A stretch of 64,000 nt of DNA from Conexibacter sp. DBS9H8 (GCF_023330685.1 NZ_CP097128.1:3162001-3226000); one strand, 5' to 3'; shown: positions 37,746-46,450, counted from the first letter of the stretch. Notes: generated by a model from the sequence alone, not told the origin. Numbers and translations: made by a program.

Positions 37746-38420
37746 TCAGGCGGCGACGTGGCCGCGGGAGGCCGCGGCGGCCCCGAGCAGGGCCTCGAGG
37801 CGGGCGGGGTCGCCGAGCAGCTCGCCCGGAGCGGCACCGTCGAGGTCCTGTCGAGGGGTGTCGAACCAGTCGATGACCCCGGGGGCGGTGAGGCTGTGGC
37901 GCAGCTGGTTGACGAGCCGGGCGAGCACCCGCAGGCGCCGCTCCTCCTCGGCGCCGAGGTGCACGGCCTCACCCGCGGCGATCCAGCGCTGGTAGGTGCG
38001 CGGGCTGACCCCGACAAGCGCCGCCTTCTGGGCCTGGGGCACCGCCGCGAGCGTCGCCTCCAGCCAGCGGGCGATCGCCCCAGCGGGCTCGGCCTCCCCG
38101 ACGGGGGCCCGCTCGGCGATCCGGGCGAACAGGAACCGGAGCTGCTCGAGGGCGAGACGGAGCGCGCGCCGCCGGACGGGATCCTCCTCCCGCAGCGCCG
38201 CCTGGGCGCGCAGGGCGGCCCCCTGCACCTGGATCCACAGCCACGGGTTGACCGTCGCGACGCTCGAACGGTCCCCCGCACCGATCGCGTCGGCGAGGTC
38301 CTCCACGAGCCCGATCACCGCCGCCGGGGTCTCCGCGCTCCCGGCCAGCCGCGCGTTCGCGCCGGCGAGCTCACGCTCGACCACGGCGGGCTGGCGCAGA
38401 TCACAGCCAGTGGCGGACAT
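37746..38420 (-). CDS. Xre/MbcA/ParS-type antitoxin of RES system
   Basis: 224 residues. A long N-terminal helical region precedes an Xre-like HTH (AVPQAQKAALVGVSPRTYQRWIAAGEA). The C-terminal DUF2384-type toxin-binding domain has LVNQLRHSLTAPGVIDWFDTP, then GELLGDPARLEALLGAA. It pairs with the downstream RES protein. The ATG at 38420 abuts a 20-bp palindrome that contains a TATGAT -10-like box, suggesting tight autorepression of a leaderless transcript. Confidence 0.82.
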   Translation of the reverse strand: MSATGCDLRQPAVVERELAGANARLAGSAETPAAVIGLVEDLADAIGAGDRSSVATVNPWLWIQVQGAALRAQAALREEDPVRRRALRLALEQLRFLFARIAERAPVGEAEPAGAIARWLEATLAAVPQAQKAALVGVSPRTYQRWIAAGEAVHLGAEEERRLRVLARLVNQLRHSLTAPGVIDWFDTPRQDLDGAAPGELLGDPARLEALLGAAAASRGHVAA

Positions 38421-38440
38421 CTGTCGTCATCATACGACAG
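38421..38440 (-). promoter_or_regulatory. Palindromic operator at RES/Xre start codon
   Basis: CTGTCGTCATCATACGACAG has 7-bp perfect arms and a 6-base centre. On the minus strand it includes TATGAT (38434-38429), 8 bases before the ATG at 38420, with no room for a Shine-Dalgarno. It probably serves as combined -10 box and antitoxin binding site. Confidence 0.7.
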
Positions 38441-38489
38441 CCCCCGGCAGCCACAGTGTCGGTCGACCCGGCCCACTGGCCGTGATGGC

Positions 38490-38514
38490 CGGCGCGGCCT
38501 GCCGGGCCGCGCCG
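38490..38514 (-). terminator. Hairpin after the DPM-like gene
   Basis: CGGCGCGGCC (38490-38499) pairs with GGCCGCGCCG (38505-38514) around TGCCG, 17 bases past the stop of the glycosyltransferase gene. There is no T-tract. It probably ends the 45-38.5 kb minus-strand envelope block. Confidence 0.55.
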
Positions 38515-38530
38515 CCCACCGGCCGCCCGG

Positions 38531-39403
38531 CTACACCGCCGCGGTGACCTGCTCGCTCAGTTCCGGCGGGCCATCCAGGCGCGCGAGCCGCCGGCGCAGC
38601 CGGGTGACGAGCACGAGCGCCTCCAGCGGGATGCGCCAGGACATCTTGCTCGCCCCGGCCCGGCGCTCGCCGAATACGATCGGCACCTCCAGCACCCGGA
38701 AGCCCGCCCGGCAGGCAAGCGCCGTCACCTCGATCTGGAAGCCGAACCCGTCCGCCGCGATCGCGTCGAGCCCGATCCGCTCGAGCACCTCCCGGCGGAT
38801 GCACTTGTAGCCGCCGGTGAGGTCGCACACCGGGAGGCCGAGCCTTCGCTGCGCATAGGCGCTGCCGGCCCGCGACAGGAGCCGGCGCCCGAGCCCCCAG
38901 TCAGTCACCCCACCGCCGCTGATGTACCGGGACCCGAGCACGAGATCGGCGCCCTCCAGCGCCGCAAGGAGATCGGGCAGGTACGCCGGGTTGTGGGAGA
39001 AGTCGGCATCCATCTCCACGATCACCTCCGCCCCGGCGGCCAGCGCGTGACGGAAACCCGCGACGTAGGCCCGGGCAAGCCCGTCCTTGGCGGGGCGTTC
39101 AAGCACCTCGACGCACCCGAGCGTTCTCGCCGCCGCCCGCGCCTGCTCGGCGGTCCCGTCCGGAGAGCCGTCGTCAACGACGAGGATCCGAAACCCCGCT
39201 GGCCTCGCCACCGCGAGCACCTCGGCGACCGCGGTGAGCAGCGGGCCGATGTTCTCCGCCTCGTCGTAGGTGGGGATCACGACCCACAGCGGCACCGTCC
39301 CTGCTGGGCCCGCGTCATTCCCGGCGGTTGTGAGGTCGGGGCCGTTCATCACGGGTGGTTGCGGTCCGCCCGGGAGAGGACCGAGGCGGTCAGGGGCCGC
39401 CAT
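38531..39403 (-). CDS. Dolichol-phosphate-mannose-synthase-like GT2
   Basis: 290 residues from ATG 39403 (ATG 39349 is also possible). WVVIPTYDEAENI, VVDDGSPDGT, EMDADFSHNP (DxD) and GSRYISGGGVTDWG, LTGGYKCIRREVL are the DPM1/Ppm1 signature. There are no C-terminal membrane helices, as in soluble-catalytic-domain DPM1. It transfers mannose (or a similar sugar) from a nucleotide donor to polyprenyl phosphate, giving the donor used by GT-C enzymes. This fits the two membrane proteins encoded just upstream. Confidence 0.9.
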   Translation of the reverse strand: MAAPDRLGPLPGGPQPPVMNGPDLTTAGNDAGPAGTVPLWVVIPTYDEAENIGPLLTAVAEVLAVARPAGFRILVVDDGSPDGTAEQARAAARTLGCVEVLERPAKDGLARAYVAGFRHALAAGAEVIVEMDADFSHNPAYLPDLLAALEGADLVLGSRYISGGGVTDWGLGRRLLSRAGSAYAQRRLGLPVCDLTGGYKCIRREVLERIGLDAIAADGFGFQIEVTALACRAGFRVLEVPIVFGERRAGASKMSWRIPLEALVLVTRLRRRLARLDGPPELSEQVTAAV

Positions 39404-41447
39404 CACGGTGCAGCAGCAGGCTGTAGACCGAGACGGCATCATTGCCGCCCGGGGACCAGACCCGGAGCTCGAGTTGGTCCCCTCCGGCCGGAAGGGGCTG
39501 TTGCTCGGACCAGGGTCCGAAGCCGCTGAACTGGTGCGGTCGGGCGATGTGGCGCAGCACCCCGGTCACCGAGACCGTCACCGGCGTGTTCGCCCCCGGG
39601 AAATCGGTCCGGGCCAGCAGCGTCGAGGTGTCGGCGTTCCACAGTTCGAGCCGCACCGGGCCGGACGCGGCGAGGCGAGCGGTGGCCGTATAGGTGCCCG
39701 GCAGCTCCCGGAAGTAGTCGTGGGCAACGACATATCCCGGCTTGCCGTTGCTCGCGACGAACCAGTCAGCCGGGGGGCCCTGGTGGACGACGGTGCCCGC
39801 GCTGCCACTCACCGTCCACGCCGGAACCCGCGCGGGGGCGGTCAGGCGGATCGTGTGGACGGAAGGAGGTGGCGTCCAGCGAAAGGCCCAGACGCCATTC
39901 GCGTCGGCGACCTCGTGGACGCCGGGGGTGGAGACAAGGCGGCTGATCAGGCCGTCTGAGGCGCTGACCGGAGCGGTCTCAATCCCAATCAAGGGCGTGA
40001 CGATGAACCAAACCGTCTGCGCCCTGCGGGGCACAACCCCGACTCCGGGGGCGATGCGAAACACCCACCGACGATCCGCAAACGCGCCAATCTCACCTCC
40101 AGAAACAACGACCTCGGCTTGTGGCCCGATGCGTCGCCGTACGGAAGCCAGAGTCCGCGCCGCTGGCGCCGGAACCCGAACCCAGGTTGCGCTCAACTGC
40201 GGCAGCCAGAGAGCTGACCATGCGAGAGCATTGACACACACCGCGGCGATGAGAACGTAAACCAGGCCCCGATGGTGGACGCGGAGCAGCCGAATCGCCA
40301 GCGCGAAGGTTCCGACCGTGATGACCGGATATAGGACCGAACTCTGAAAGCCGGCAAGAGCGAAGCCAGTCGACGGACTGGCGAGCTGACTCTCTGCCAG
40401 TGCCAGGACAACCAGCGGCAAAACGGGCGGGTAGAAGACCCCGATCGCACCGCCAGGAGAAACGTTGGCCCACAGCCGCCCCGCATTGCCCTGGAGAACG
40501 CGCAGCACACGAGCTGGGTGGGCAAGCATCGCGGTGAGCACTGAAACCACATCGACCCCACGGGCGCTGCTCGGCCCAACCTTCACGGGCAGCAGATCCC
40601 CGTAAATGCCAACGCCACTGCTCAACGTCAGTCCCGCTACGTGCAGCCCCTCATACCAAGTGGCGGCGACCATGCTCATCACCAGACCAGTCTGCGCTGT
40701 ACGGCGACTGCTCAGCAAGGCGCCGATGCCTACGGCAAGCTGGTAGCTCGTACTCACATCTCCGGTCAGCAGGCCTGCAGCGAACCACAGCCACCTCGAT
40801 CTCCGATTGAGCGCGACGGCGCGGAGTGCGCCCACCGCCCAGAGGGTTGCGAAGGTGCCTGCATGTGCGTCGAACGCCTCCGCCCAGAACGTCCACGGGT
40901 TCGCGACAAGAACAACCGCCGCAGCGCCGATGATGAGAGCGCTCATTCTGCTGCTATCCGAACCTGGGGAAACTGAGACGACGATTTCCGTCAACCAGAG
41001 AAGTGCGAGCGCTTCAGCGCCGGTGAGTGCGGCAGCCTGAGCCCACTTGATCAGCACAGCATGGGGCCCAAGCCAGACGACGGGCGCCAGGAGGTACTCC
41101 AAGAACACGCCATGGTCGCGGATGAAGGAATGGCCGAAGTACGACAGATACGGCGAGAGGTCGCCCCGCAAGATCAGGGCGAGAGGCTGAGCAAACGTAG
41201 TGAAATCTGGCGTGAGAGAAAAGCGGTGCACCTCAAACGCGCTCCAAGCACACAGCGCGATAAGCTGAGCGACGATCACCGCAAGGCCGAGCCCAAGGGC
41301 CCAGTGCACCGAGGCGGGCCACTCAGACCGCGGCGGCGGGGAGAGCGGTTCGGCGGTCTGCCAGGCGTGCAGGCGCCGGCGCCACCAGCCGGGGCGGTCG
41401 GTGGCGGCCTGGGTGCCGAGGTTTGGATCTCCGGTGAGGGTGCTCAT
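39390..41447 (-). CDS. DUF2079-type polytopic membrane protein
   Basis: 685 residues. The N-terminal cytoplasmic part leads to about ten TM helices. FEVHRFSLTPDFTTFAQPLALILRGDLSPYLSYFGHSFIRDH fits DUF2079, a GT-C-like family (acidic residue in the first loop, then HG). The last 200 residues form an extracytoplasmic beta-rich domain (VHTIRLTAPARVPAWTV, LELWNADTSTLLAR). The central 39960-41300 segment is visibly poorer in G+C (58% in 40201-40260) than flanking genes at about 73%. It overlaps the DPM-like gene by 14 bases and the GT-C gene by 4. Confidence 0.8.
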   Translation of the reverse strand: MSTLTGDPNLGTQAATDRPGWWRRRLHAWQTAEPLSPPPRSEWPASVHWALGLGLAVIVAQLIALCAWSAFEVHRFSLTPDFTTFAQPLALILRGDLSPYLSYFGHSFIRDHGVFLEYLLAPVVWLGPHAVLIKWAQAAALTGAEALALLWLTEIVVSVSPGSDSSRMSALIIGAAAVVLVANPWTFWAEAFDAHAGTFATLWAVGALRAVALNRRSRWLWFAAGLLTGDVSTSYQLAVGIGALLSSRRTAQTGLVMSMVAATWYEGLHVAGLTLSSGVGIYGDLLPVKVGPSSARGVDVVSVLTAMLAHPARVLRVLQGNAGRLWANVSPGGAIGVFYPPVLPLVVLALAESQLASPSTGFALAGFQSSVLYPVITVGTFALAIRLLRVHHRGLVYVLIAAVCVNALAWSALWLPQLSATWVRVPAPAARTLASVRRRIGPQAEVVVSGGEIGAFADRRWVFRIAPGVGVVPRRAQTVWFIVTPLIGIETAPVSASDGLISRLVSTPGVHEVADANGVWAFRWTPPPSVHTIRLTAPARVPAWTVSGSAGTVVHQGPPADWFVASNGKPGYVVAHDYFRELPGTYTATARLAASGPVRLELWNADTSTLLARTDFPGANTPVTVSVTGVLRHIARPHQFSGFGPWSEQQPLPAGGDQLELRVWSPGGNDAVSVYSLLLHRDGGP

Positions 41448-43627
41448 CGGCCGATGAAACGGATCGGGAGGATGTTCGAGTAGCCGTAGGGGTAGAAGTT
41501 CGTGGCGTTCACGAGGTTGGCCTCAAAGTAGACGGGCTCGAGATCGGGCTGGCTGTCGCGGATGTGGAAGGTCGCGACGCCGTGGGCGTTCGTGTAGGCC
41601 CGTACCGGGGTCTGGCCGGGGTTGGCGTTGTTGATCTGGGCCTCAGAGAGGATCAGGCCTCCCTGGTCGTAGATGATCTGGCCGAGGTAGACGGGCTCGT
41701 TGGCGCGGGCGACCGGTGCGTCGAGGTGGTTGAACAACTGGGCGCGGACGGTGATCTCGCGCCCGACGGGAATCTCAGCGTTCACGGCGGCCGGCAGCAG
41801 GGCAAGGTGGAGGCTGGCGGGGATGTAGGGACCCGTGACGCTGACCGTGTTCGGGCCCTGGGTGAACGCCATCACGGAGAAGCCGCCGGTGATCGGCGGC
41901 TGAGCTGGGAAGTTCGGGGCGATGATGCTCACGCTCGCGGTGTGGTGGGGGGCGATCACCGCCGGCCCCGCGGAGCGGAGCCAGAAGGTCGTCACCTGGC
42001 CTCCCTCATCGAGGGTGAAGTCGGGCCGCAACGGCCGGCCGGTGTGGTTGGACACCGCGAGGGTGAGCTGCTGGATCGTGGCGAGCTGGCCGGTCGTGCG
42101 GATGCTGGTGATCCGCAGGCCCAGCGGCGCCCCGGCCGCGAGCGCGTCAGTGAGGGCGGCGGCGAAGGCGAGCGTCGCGGCGAGCAGCGCTGCCGCCCAG
42201 ATCCGTCGTCCTCGGGGGCGGCGCGATGGTGTGGACACCTCCGGGGCTCCGTCCACATTCGAGTGCGGCTGGACCCCTCCCCCGTCCGCCGGCTCGCCCG
42301 GGGACTCCGAGGCGACCCGCGATGCCGGAGCGTGGCGGACGGTGGCGGCGGAGATGACAAGGACGGGCAGGAGGGAGACGAGGTAGCTGCCGTAGGAGCG
42401 GGAGGCGAAGAAGAGGATGATCGACGGCAGCACGAAGGTGGCCGGCCACAGCAGCGGCCGGGTGCCGAGGAACACGAGCAGCAGCACGACCCCGAGCAGC
42501 CCGGTGGCAATGGTGAACGCGCTGAGGGAGCCGCCGCCGACACCGGCGAACAGGGTAAGGCCGACCGCCCCCTGCCCGGCGGGGACGAGCTGGCTCGTGA
42601 TCGGCACGACGATCCCGCGCAGCCACGCCCCCGGCGTGCTGAGCAGGTAGGGGAGGTTCGGCAGAAGGAAGGCGCCGAGGCTGATGAGCAGGTAGGCGCC
42701 GGCGCGGCGCAGGGCCGCCCGCGCGCCCGCGCGGGCGTAGGTGTCGGCGGCCAGCCCACAGACGAGGAAGGCCAGCAGCGGCCACGGGGTCTGCTTGACC
42801 GCCATCGCCAACCCGAGGGCGACCGGGCCGAGCAGGCTGAGGCGGGTCTCCCCGAACCGGTCCCAGCGGTAGGCGGCGATGACGAGGAACGGCAGGTAGA
42901 GAACGTCGGTGACGCCGCCGACCGCATAGGACCCGTAGACGGCGACGCTCGCGACGATCAGGGCGACCGGCCGCAGCGGCCGGGGCAGGAGCGCGAACAG
43001 GAGGACGACGGTCAGCGCCCAGGCGCCGACGTTGACGGCGACCGCGAGCTGCCCGGTGATGTGGAGGGCGAGGAAGGGCAGGTAGACGAGGAAGGCGAGG
43101 GCCGGGTACGAGAGCTGGGTGACCGCCTGGCCGGCGAGGTTGTAGGAGTAGCCGTCCGGGGAGACCTGAAAGAGGGCAAAGGCGGGCGCCATCGAGTGGA
43201 CGTAGGGGTTGAGCCCGTGCTCGGCGAGCTGGGCGGCGTACTGGTCAAAGGCGAGCTCATCCGTCCCGTACCCGGGGCCGTTGCGGACCTGGACGTAGGT
43301 CCAGGCGACGAACAGGACGATCAGCACGCCGGCGGTGAGCCAGCCGGCCACTCCGCCGAGCGCGCCGAGCCGGGCGAGCCGCGGGGCGGGAAGAGTCGCC
43401 ACCACGGCGGTTCCCAGGCCCCAGGCCCCGCCGAGGACGACGAGGACACCGACCCAGGTGAAGCTCGTCGCCGCCCCGAGAATCTGGATTGACCAGTTGA
43501 TCAACGCACAGGCGACGAGCAGCCACAGCAGCCGCTGCCACCAGACCGGGTCAGCGGCGCTCCCGGCTCCCGCGGGCGCGCCGGACGGGGCGCGGCCGGG
43601 CCGGCGGGAGAGGGAGAGCACCGTCAA
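41444..43627 (-). CDS. GT-C-like polytopic membrane protein with C-terminal Ig-like domain
   Basis: 727 residues. About eleven TM helices cover residues 30-430, with GPGYGTDELAFDQYAAQLAEHGLNPYV in the first large loop (acidic residues typical of GT-C/GT87 mannosyltransferases). A Pro-rich cytoplasmic linker and another TM helix are followed by about 240 residues of beta-sandwich-like sequence outside (LAVSNHTGRPLRPDFTLDEGG, VARANEPVYLGQIIYDQGG). Catalytic assignment is inferred from topology. It overlaps both neighbours by 4 bases. Confidence 0.72.
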   Translation of the reverse strand: MTVLSLSRRPGRAPSGAPAGAGSAADPVWWQRLLWLLVACALINWSIQILGAATSFTWVGVLVVLGGAWGLGTAVVATLPAPRLARLGALGGVAGWLTAGVLIVLFVAWTYVQVRNGPGYGTDELAFDQYAAQLAEHGLNPYVHSMAPAFALFQVSPDGYSYNLAGQAVTQLSYPALAFLVYLPFLALHITGQLAVAVNVGAWALTVVLLFALLPRPLRPVALIVASVAVYGSYAVGGVTDVLYLPFLVIAAYRWDRFGETRLSLLGPVALGLAMAVKQTPWPLLAFLVCGLAADTYARAGARAALRRAGAYLLISLGAFLLPNLPYLLSTPGAWLRGIVVPITSQLVPAGQGAVGLTLFAGVGGGSLSAFTIATGLLGVVLLLVFLGTRPLLWPATFVLPSIILFFASRSYGSYLVSLLPVLVISAATVRHAPASRVASESPGEPADGGGVQPHSNVDGAPEVSTPSRRPRGRRIWAAALLAATLAFAAALTDALAAGAPLGLRITSIRTTGQLATIQQLTLAVSNHTGRPLRPDFTLDEGGQVTTFWLRSAGPAVIAPHHTASVSIIAPNFPAQPPITGGFSVMAFTQGPNTVSVTGPYIPASLHLALLPAAVNAEIPVGREITVRAQLFNHLDAPVARANEPVYLGQIIYDQGGLILSEAQINNANPGQTPVRAYTNAHGVATFHIRDSQPDLEPVYFEANLVNATNFYPYGYSNILPIRFIGR

Positions 43628-44505
43628 GGTGCCAGGAGTTGGATGTTCCCGAAACTGCCCGCGCCGACGACGTCATAGAGCTCGCTGCCGTTGAGGGCGA
43701 GCTGGAGACCGACGCTGTGCGCGGCGGCGGGAAGGACCTTCTGGATGGACTCGGTGGCGAGGTTGACGACGGCGATGTTCGCCGAGGCGGCTGTCCCCTT
43801 GAGGACATAGAGCGTGCTGCCCGACGGCGTGATCGCGACCCCGATGCCGGGATCGCCGACCGGGAAGGCAACCATCGCGCGCCCGTTGGCGAGGGACGTC
43901 TCCTGCACCGTGCCTGAGCGCTGGACCGTCCACACCGCCGTCTGGTTGGTCGAGGGGACGAGCGCGGTCGCATCCAGCGGAACGGGGACGGTCTTGGTGA
44001 CCTTGTGGGTGGCGGCGTCGATCACCGTCACGCTCGCGCTCTTGGCGTTGGCGTCCAGGGCGTAGACGGTGACCCCGTTGTTGCCGAACGCGAGGGCCCG
44101 GACCGGTGCGCCAACCGGAACGGTCGCCTGGACGGTGCCGTTGGCCCCGTTGAGGATGTCGACCGCGCCGGTGGAGGCGGTGCCGAGCCCGAGGGCGAGC
44201 AGACCAGTCGTCGACTGGCCCACCGCCGTCGCGCTGGCAGGCGCCCCGACCGCCTTCTGGGCGTCCCCGGTGGCGAGACTGAGCGCCTGCAGGGTCCGCA
44301 CTCGGCCACTGCCGCTCAGCGTCCAGATCGTCCCGTTCGGCTGAGGGGGGCCGGCCGAGCGCAGGCCCGCCGGACCGGGGATGATCCGGATCGGCTTGAC
44401 CCCGGCGGCGCGGGTGGTCGCCGTGGGGGTGGCGGAACCGCCGCCGCAGGCGGTGATGGCGAGAGCCATCACCGCAGCGGCAAGCGTGACCGCCCGAGCG
44501 CGCAT
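43624..44505 (-). CDS. Beta-propeller (YVTN-like) lipoprotein
   Basis: 293 residues from the ATG at 44505 (TTG at 44514 possible). Signal VTLAAAVMALAITACGGG with lipobox ITAC. The mature part is a series of about seven WD/YVTN-like blades, for example GVTVYALDANAKSASVTVIDAATHKV and GSTLYVLKGTAASANIAVVNLATESI. It would sit on the outer face of the membrane as a binding scaffold. Co-translated with the GT-C gene (4-base overlap), so it is probably an accessory subunit of the glycan system. Confidence 0.8.
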   Translation of the reverse strand: MRARAVTLAAAVMALAITACGGGSATPTATTRAAGVKPIRIIPGPAGLRSAGPPQPNGTIWTLSGSGRVRTLQALSLATGDAQKAVGAPASATAVGQSTTGLLALGLGTASTGAVDILNGANGTVQATVPVGAPVRALAFGNNGVTVYALDANAKSASVTVIDAATHKVTKTVPVPLDATALVPSTNQTAVWTVQRSGTVQETSLANGRAMVAFPVGDPGIGVAITPSGSTLYVLKGTAASANIAVVNLATESIQKVLPAAAHSVGLQLALNGSELYDVVGAGSFGNIQLLAP

Positions 44506-44540
44506 CGAGGACAACCGCTCAGAGGCGCCGAACGAGACGA

Positions 44541-45113
44541 CTACTTCTTGTGCTTCTTGGGAGCCGGCGTCTGGACGACCGCGACCGTCTCCCCGGCCTT
44601 GAGGCGGATCACGAAGTGGCCGTTACGCTGCGGGGTCCCGAGGACACGGAAGTGACCGGTCTTCGTATCAAAGACGAGAACTTTCTCACCCTTCTTGATC
44701 GCGCGGCTCGAGAAGCTGACGGTGACGGGCTTCTTCACCGACGTGTACCGGGCGCCCTGGCGCAGCTGGATCCCGAAGGCGGTGATGATCTTGTCGCGCT
44801 GCAGGTACTTGGGAAGGTCCCGCCGGATGACGGGGATCTTGCCGCCGGTGATCGCGATCTGGAGGTGCTTGGCCGCCCCCTTGGGCTCGGAGATGACGAG
44901 GGTGCCACCGCCGTGCCTGACCTTGAACCTCCCGCCCTTGGGCCCGAAGGTCTTGACGGTGAGCACCGCCGAGAACCCGGTCGGAGTGCCGCTCGAAGTG
45001 CCGGTCCCCCCGTACCCGGACCCGGCCGCCATGGCAGGACCGGCGGTGGCAAGGGCGATCGCCGCCGCTGAGGGGCCCAGCAGGCGGAGCCTACGTGCAG
45101 TCAAAAGGCGCAA
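44541..45113 (-). CDS. Secreted Lys-rich hypothetical protein
   Basis: 190 residues from a TTG at 45113, chosen because GGAGG sits 7 bases upstream; the longer frame from 45152 lacks a site. Signal peptide LLGPSAAAIALATAGPAMA. The mature protein has a Gly/Ser/Thr linker and then a beta-rich domain (VLTVKTFGPKGGRFKVRHGGG, KPVTVSFSSRAIKKGEKVLVF) ending in a Lys/His tail (PAPKKHKK). Family unknown. It is 36 bases upstream of the lipoprotein gene and leads the envelope block. Confidence 0.68.
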   Translation of the reverse strand: MRLLTARRLRLLGPSAAAIALATAGPAMAAGSGYGGTGTSSGTPTGFSAVLTVKTFGPKGGRFKVRHGGGTLVISEPKGAAKHLQIAITGGKIPVIRRDLPKYLQRDKIITAFGIQLRQGARYTSVKKPVTVSFSSRAIKKGEKVLVFDTKTGHFRVLGTPQRNGHFVIRLKAGETVAVVQTPAPKKHKK

Positions 45114-45171
45114 GGAACTTCCTCCCTCCGCGAGCCAAGGCGTTCTGGCCACGGACGTCGTTGATCGTCAT
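45091..45171 (-). other. Short upstream ORF overlapping the TTG start
   Basis: A 26-codon ORF begins with ATG at 45171 and ends with TAG at 45093-45091, in another frame, running across the Shine-Dalgarno and TTG start of the Lys-rich secreted protein. Its product would start MTINDVRGQ and end APFDCT. It may be a translated leader or chance; no ribosome-binding site is obvious. Confidence 0.25.
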
Positions 45172-45246
45172 TGATGGTACCTCGTGTGACCGCCCCACTG
45201 CCCGCTCGGTCCCGATACCACGAAATGTGAGTATTGCAGGCTACCG

Positions 45247-46005
45247 TCAGGTGTCAACCCTGCCGCCGAGCACCCGGGCCCCGCCGTACCCGACCGCGGC
45301 GAGGTAGAGGCCGTGCGCGGGGGCGGTCGGGCCGGCCTCGGCCCGGGGGCGGCCGGTGAGGAGGGCGCGAAAGTCCTCGACGCTGCGGTGCTGGCGGGCG
45401 ACCTGGAGCATCGTGCCGACGAGGATCCGGTTCATGTGGCGCATGAACGTGTCGGCCTCGATCGAGAAGACGAGCTCGCCGCCGGGGCGGACCTCCCAGC
45501 CGGCCGCGTAGACGTCACGGTCAAAGCGGACGTGGTAGGTGTCGCTCGGGGTGAAGGCGCGGAAGTCATGGGTACCCACCAGCGCGGCGGCGCAGGCGTG
45601 CAGAGCGTCGAGATCGACCGGGAAGCTCCAGTGCAGAACACGGCCGGTGAGCAGGGCGCTACGGCCCCGGCGGGCGAGCACCCGGTAGGTGTAGGCCCGC
45701 GAGGTCGCGTCAAAACGGGCGTTGAACCCGTCCGGGGCCGCCTCCACGGCGAGCACGGCGACATCGGCGGGCAGCAGGGCGTTGAGCCCGTCGGCCGCGA
45801 CGGGCGGACCGACATAGGAGGCGACCTGGGCGAGGGCGTGGACGCCCCGGTCGGTGCGGCCGGCGACGGTGAGGGTGACCGGCTCGGGGAGGAGGACGGA
45901 CAGGGCCGCCTCGACTTCGGCCTGGACGGTGCGCACGCCCGGCTGGGCGGCCCATCCGGAGAAGCCGCCGCCGTCATACTCGATGATCAGGCGCGTCGTG
46001 GCCAT
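45247..46005 (-). CDS. truA: tRNA pseudouridine synthase A
   Basis: 252 residues from the ATG at 46005; upstream residues in the frame are rplQ shadow. YDGGGFSGWAAQPGVRTVQ, the catalytic AGRTDRGVHALAQ (Asp52), FNARFDATSRAYTYRV and HDFRAFTPSD, FMRHMNRILVG are all diagnostic. It modifies U38-40 of tRNA anticodon arms. It follows rplQ, the standard end of the alpha operon, but a strong hairpin separates them. Confidence 0.96.
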   Translation of the reverse strand: MATTRLIIEYDGGGFSGWAAQPGVRTVQAEVEAALSVLLPEPVTLTVAGRTDRGVHALAQVASYVGPPVAADGLNALLPADVAVLAVEAAPDGFNARFDATSRAYTYRVLARRGRSALLTGRVLHWSFPVDLDALHACAAALVGTHDFRAFTPSDTYHVRFDRDVYAAGWEVRPGGELVFSIEADTFMRHMNRILVGTMLQVARQHRSVEDFRALLTGRPRAEAGPTAPAHGLYLAAVGYGGARVLGGRVDT

Positions 46006-46036
46006 CAGCGCAGAAGAGCCCGTCAGGGCTCGCCGA

Positions 46037-46064
46037 CTGCGTCCGCCCGTCGTGGCGGACGCAG
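46037..46064 (-). terminator. Hairpin between rplQ and truA
   Basis: CTGCGTCCGCC (46037-46047) pairs perfectly with GGCGGACGCAG (46054-46064) around CGTCGT. It lies 33 bases after the rplQ stop and 31 before the truA start. No T-tract follows. It may end or attenuate the alpha operon. Confidence 0.6.
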
Positions 46065-46096
46065 ACCAGGCACTCCGCGGGGCGCCGGGTTGGATC

Positions 46097-46450
46097 TCAG
46101 ACGAGCTCGAGCAGCACCATCTCAGTGCTGTCGGAGCGGCGCGGGCCGAGCTTGAGGATCCGGGTGTAGCCGCCGGGCCGCTCGCTGTAGCGCGGAGCGA
46201 CCTCTTCAAAGAGCTTGTACACGGTGAACTTGTCCTGGCCGAGGGCGGACAGGGCGAGGCGGCGCGAGTGCAGGTCACCGCGCTTGGCGAGCGTGATGAG
46301 CTTCTCCAGCTCGGGCTTGACGGCCTTGGCCTTGGCCTCAGTCGTCTCGATGCGTTCGTGCTCGATGACCTCCTTGGAGAGGTTCATCAGCAGCGACTTG
46401 CGGTGGCTGGCGCTGCGGCTCAGCTGATAGCGGTTCTTCTGGTGACGCAT
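46097..46450 (-). CDS. rplQ: 50S ribosomal protein L17
   Basis: 117 residues, the usual bacterial length. MRHQKNRYQLSRSASHRKSLLMNLSKEVIEHERIETT (read in parts) is the L17 N-terminus, and GGYTRILKLGPRRSDSTEMVLLEL its C-terminus. It lines the peptide exit tunnel surface. Separated from rpoA by 32 bases, in the standard alpha-operon order. Confidence 0.97.
   Translation of the reverse strand: MRHQKNRYQLSRSASHRKSLLMNLSKEVIEHERIETTEAKAKAVKPELEKLITLAKRGDLHSRRLALSALGQDKFTVYKLFEEVAPRYSERPGGYTRILKLGPRRSDSTEMVLLELV

Noticed and set aside
36807..38420. VapBC plus RES/Xre interpreted as one novel four-gene defence system
   Set aside because: The two modules are each complete and canonical; adjacency alone does not support a joint function.
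41564..43492. Plus-strand frame of 642 residues opposite the GT-C gene
   Set aside because: Antisense shadow: Arg/Gly/Glu-rich with no motifs; the minus-strand protein has clear TM topology.
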